From: Lutraria lutraria
Taxonomy: Eukaryota; Mollusca; Bivalvia; Venerida; Mactridae
Length of the DNA stretch: 64,000 nt
Assembly: GCA_964023205.1 (NCBI GenBank)
Contig: OZ026851.1
Span: 14,797,637-14,861,636, forward strand
Direction of reading: 5' to 3'
Shown here: positions 35,301 through 41,300 of the stretch, in pieces
Position numbering within the stretch: the stretch's first letter is position 1
Layout: each line of letters begins with the position of its first letter
Program-made: the position numbers and the translations under genes
The notes under the pieces: model-generated
Seen by the model: the letters and a program-made list of their open reading frames with translations, nothing else
Databases searched by the model: none
Told to the model about the DNA's origin: nothing

Positions 35301-38300
35301 CCATGTAATAAGTGTATTACGCATAACGACCTAATACATAAACTGTCTGCCCAAAGCCTATCACAAAAGGCAAAAGATCTTGGAAGTTTAAACAAGTCAC
35401 ATATTTTACTATTTTATTATTTCCTTTTGTTTAAGGCTTTTCATAACACAACACACTGACGAGTTTTATCTGCTATGGAATCACTCAAATATTTTATGCA
35501 CGAATATTGACTACTGTTTATTTTATGCAGTTTTATTCCGTATGGTACCCGGGAATGGTATTTCAGTACTAGATGCCTGGTTGTTTGGTACAAAAACAAC
35601 TACTGATGCAAGTTGTAGTGAAATACAAAATAACTGTAATTTGCACTACAGGGCTGAAGGAGTAGATGACTGGAATTCGTTGAAACTACGACAGGTATGA
35701 TATTGCTTCAGTTTGATACTTCATACATTCAAGTACATCATTTTAGTGTCAGTAATGAAGTATAAGACATCAAGTGTTTGTAATGTAGTGTTTTGATTTA
35801 GTGTCCGTAGACCCTGCAGAGAAATTTGAAGTGGATAGACTTTTTCGTTTGTTTTTTTTTTCAAATTTCTCTACAGGGTCTATGGACAAACTACGAAAAC
35901 TGGTAGCAATGTTAAGTTGGGTACCGGTGGATTCGGAAAAGTGTTGGCCGGAACATGAGCCACAAAAAAAACCTCAAAACTTTTAAACTCTCGACCCTGT
36001 GGCATCAAAATAATATACCACGTGGTTATATAGCTCGTGTACCAGTTTGTGCACAAATGCGGGCGGAGTTTAATTACATAGTATTTGTTTTTTTGTTGAT
36101 ATTCGCCTTTGCAATTCAATACTGAAATGGTTCAGCATAATCTACCAGCAATGTCCATAACGATATGCAGGCGCGATTACTTGATTAACACTAGAATAAT
36201 CTTTCAGGAACGTTAATCGAACTTGCCAATTTTTGTAATGCATTTTCGCAACATTGTTAAAATTACGAAGTCGTTTTTCGTACCTTTTTTATAATATAAT
36301 GTGTCTGGGGACATGTCAACCAGTTTGGAAAGAAAAGAAGAGAAAGCCTTTCTCCTGCATGATGAATAATCGCAAGGGTTGCATATTTTCAATGTTGACA
36401 TCGTACATTTCGGTATTTTTTCGGAAGGGGGGGAGGCTTGGTTACAAATTCGATAAAATGGGGGGGTCGGATCTGGATTCAATTTATTATTTGTAATATA
36501 GTGTTATTAGCATACTGTCTGTAATGTAGTGTCAGAAATCTAGAGTCTGTAATGTAGTGTCAGAAATCTCGTGTTGTAATGTAGTATCTGAAATCTGGTG
36601 TTGTAATGTACTGTCTGAAATCTGTTGTTGTAATCAGGGATGCTATATGTACGTAATATAGCATCCCTGTTGTAATGTAGTATCGGAAATCTGGTGTTGT
36701 GTTTGAAACCTCGTTTTATAATGTAGTATCTGAAATTTAGTGTTGTAACGTAGTGTTTTAAATCTAGTGTTGTAAAGTAGTATCTGAAATCTAGTGTTGT
36801 AATGTAGTGTCTGAAATCTAGTGCCTGTAATGTAGTGTCTGAAATCTAGTGTTGTAATGTAGTGTCTGAAATCTAGTGCCTGTAATGTAGTGTCTAAAAT
36901 CTAGTGTTGTAATGTAGTGTCTGAAATCTAGTGTTGAAATACAGTGTCTGAAATCTAGTGTTGTAAAGTAGTGTCTGAAATCTAGTGTTGTAATGTATTG
37001 TCTGAAATCTAGTGTTGTAATGTAGTGTCTGAAATCTAGTGTTGTAATGTAGTGTTTTAAATCTAATGTTGTAAAGTAGTATCTGAAATATAGTGTTGTA
37101 ATATAGTATCTGAAATCTAGTGTTGTAATGTAGTGTCTGAAATCTAGTGCCTGAAATCTAGTGTTGTAATGTAGTGTCTGAAATCTAGTGCCTTAAATCT
37201 GGTGTTGTAATGTAGTATCTGAAATCTAGTGTTGTAATGTAGTATCTGAAATCTGGCCATGTAATGTAGTATCTGTAATCTGGTGTTGTTATGTAGTATC
37301 TGAAATCTAAAGTTGTAATGTAGTGTCTGAAATCTGGTGTTGTTTTGTGGTATCTGAAATCTGGTGTTGTAATGTAGTATCTGAAATCTAGTGTTGTAAT
37401 GTAGTATCTGTAATCTAGTGTTGTAATGTAGTGTCTGAAATCTAGTGCCTTAAATCTGGTGTTGTAATGTAGTATCTGAAATCTAGTGTTGTAATGTAGT
37501 ATCTGAAATCTGGCCATGTAATGTAGTATCTGTAATCTGGTGTTGTTATGTAGTATCTGAAATCTAAAGTTGTAATGTAGTGTCTGAAATCTGGTGTTGT
37601 TTTGTGGTATCTGAAATCTGGTGTTGTAATGTAGTATCTGAAATCTAGTGTTGTAATGTAGTATCTGAAATCTAGTGTTGTAATGTAGTGTCTGAAATCT
37701 AGTGCCTGAAATCTGGTGTTGTAATGTAGTATCTGTATTCTAGTGTTGTAATGTAGTATCTGAAATCTGGCGTTGTAATGTAGTATCTGAAATCTGGCGT
37801 TGTAATGTACATATCTGAAATCTGGTGTTGTAATGTAGTATCTGAAATCTAAAGTTGTAAAGTAGTGTCTGAAATCTGGTGTTGTTTTGTAATATCTGAA
37901 ATCTGGTGTTGTAATGTAGTATCTGAAATCTAGTGTTGTAATGTAGTATCTGAAATCTAGTGTTGTAATGTAGTATCTGAAATCTAGTGTTGTAGTGTAG
38001 TGTCTGAAATCTGGTGTTGTAGTGTAGTATCTGAAATCTGTGCCTGTAATGTAGTATCTGAAATCTAGTGCTTGAAACCGCGTTTTGTATGTGGTATCTG
38101 AAATTTAGTGTTGTAACGTAGTGTTTTAAATTTAGTGTTTTAAAGTAGTATCTGAAATTTGGCGTTGTAATGTAGTATCTGAAATCTGGTGTTGTAATGT
38201 AGTATCTGAAATCTAGTGTTGTAAAGTAGTGTCTGAAATCTGATGTTGTAATGTAGTATCTGAAATCTGGTGTTGTAATGTAGTATCTGAAATCTAATGT

Positions 38301-41300
38301 TGTAAAGTAGTGTCTGAAATCTAGTGTTGTAATGTAGTACTTGAGATATAGTGTTGTTATATATTGTCAAAAATCTAGTGTCTGAAAATAATAGTCTGAA
38401 ATCTAATGTTGTAATGTAGTATCAGAAGTTGTGTGTCTTGAATGTAGTGTCTGAAATCTAATGTGTGTAACACACCGTCTTGATTATTTAGCATAATAAT
38501 TATATTCGTAACGTGATGTCAAAAACCTTGTGTTTTAATGTAGTCTCAGAAGAGCAGTGTTTGTAGTGAAGTGTGAATGGTGAACTACTTCTGCTGTAGT
38601 GTGATGTCTTAAGTATGTCTCTATATATCCATTTCTTTCACCATTTTTACTGTTTCGTCGATATATATATTTCTGATAAAAGATAAAAAAGAAGACAAAT
38701 AAATAGTAGCACTGTAGATCTGAACATTTAGCCTTTTAGTACGTGTTATTTCAGATACACTACGGTGTATACAAAGATGGTGTAGAAGTGGCATACATTC
38801 TGTTTAATGCAGTTGGAAGCGATATTGAAAGCTGGTTCGTTCAGTCGCGTGTTATTGAGTCCAGCTTTACAGATATAACTGTGTACATTGACATTAACCA
38901 ATTCGATGTTTCTCCGAAGTATGTTTTTATTTTGTTCGTTAATTCAAACGAGAAATTGTATAAGTATAAATATGCTGAGTCACAATATTGTCCTAATACT
39001 TGATAAATGAAGGGTTCAAAGTCTAATATGAAAAACAATTACAATACTATAAGCAGATTTAAAAACATAAAAAAACACAGTTTATTAATTGCATTGTACT
39101 GTACATTACTATATATCAAAATCACATTGACCAGTACTGTATACTATATACTTCATAAACATCACATTGAACCAGTACTGTATATTACTATATATCAAGA
39201 TCCCATTGAACAGTACTGTATATTATACTACAAATGTATATCATCATCACATTGACCAGTACTATATATTACTATATATCAACATCACATTGAACAGTAC
39301 TGTATATTATACTATATCAACATCACATTGACCAGTACTGTATATTACTATATATCAACATCACATTGACCAGTACTGTATATTACTATATATCAACATC
39401 GCATTGACCAATGCTGTATATTATACTATATCAATATCACATTGACCAGTACTGTATATTATACTATATCAACATCACATTGACCAGTACTGTTTATTAC
39501 TATATATCAACATCACATTGACCAGTACTGTATATTATACTAAATCAACATCACATTGACCAGTACTGTATATTACTATATATCAACATCACATTGGCCA
39601 GTACTGTATATTATACTATATCAACATCACATTGACCAGTACTGTATATTATACTATATCAACATCACATTGACCAGTACTGTATATTATACTATATCAA
39701 CATCACATTGACCTGTACTGTATATTATACTATATCAACATCACATTGACCAGTACTTTATATTGTACTATATATCAACATCACATTGACCAGTACTGTA
39801 CATTATACTATATCAACATCACATTGACCAGTACTGTATATTATACTATATATCAACATCACATTGACCAGTACTGTATATTATACTATATATCAACATC
39901 ACATTGACCAGTACTGTACATTATACTATATATCAACATCACATTGACCAGTACTGTATATTATAATATATATCAACATCACATTGACCAGTACTGTATA
40001 TTATACTATATATCAACATCACATTGACCAGTACTGTACATTATACTATATATCAACATCACATTGACCAGTACTGTATATTATACTATATATCAACATC
40101 ACATTGACCAGTACTGTATATTATACTATATATCAACATCACATTGACCAGTACGGTACATTATACTATATATCAACATCACATTGACCAGTACTTTATA
40201 TTATACTATATATCAACATCACATTGACCAGTACTTTATATTATACTACATATCAACATCACATTGACCAGTACTGTATATTATACTATATCAACATCAC
40301 ATTGACCAGTACTGTATATTATACTATATCAACATCACATTGACCAGTTCTGTATATTGTACTATATCAACATCACATTGACCAGTACTGTATATTATAC
40401 TATATCAACATCACATTGACCAGTACTGTATATTATACTATATATCAACATCACATTGACCAGTACTTTATATTATACTATATCAACATCACATTGACCA
40501 GTACTGTATATTATACTATATATCAACATCACATTGACCAGTACTTTATATTATACTATATATCAACATCACATTGACTAGTACTGTGTATTATACTATA
40601 TATCAACATCACATTGACCAGTACTGTATATATTATACTATATATCAACATCACATTGACCAGTACTGTATATTATACTATATATCAACATCACATTGAC
40701 CAGTACTTTATATTATACTATATCAACATCACATTGACCAGTACTGTATATTATACTATATATCAACATCACATTGACCAGTACTTTATATTATACTATA
40801 TCAACATCACATTGACTAGTACTGTGTATTATACTATATATCAACATCACATTGACCAGTACTGTATATATTATACTATATGAACATCACATTGACCAGT
40901 TCTGTATATTATACTATATCAACATCACATTGACCAGTTCTGTATATTGTACTATATCAACATCACATTGACCAGTACTGTATATTATACTATATCAACA
41001 TCACATTGACCAGTACTGTATATTATACTATATATCAACATCACATTGACCAGTACTTTATATTATACTATATCAACATCACATTGACCAGTACTGTATA
41101 TTACACTATATATCAACATCACATTGACCAGTACTGTATATTATACTATATCAACATCACATTGACCAGTACTGTATATTATACTATATATCAACATCAC
41201 ATTGACCAGTACTGTATATTATACTATATCAACATCACATTGACCAGTACTGTATATTATACTATATCAACATCACATCTACAGTATTGTGCCATTGTAC

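Noticed and set aside
37185..38370. - strand frames of a nine-residue repeat protein (about 76-110 codons)
   Set aside because: They are translations of the 27-bp minisatellite within an intron, on the strand opposite to the gene, with no start or splice context.
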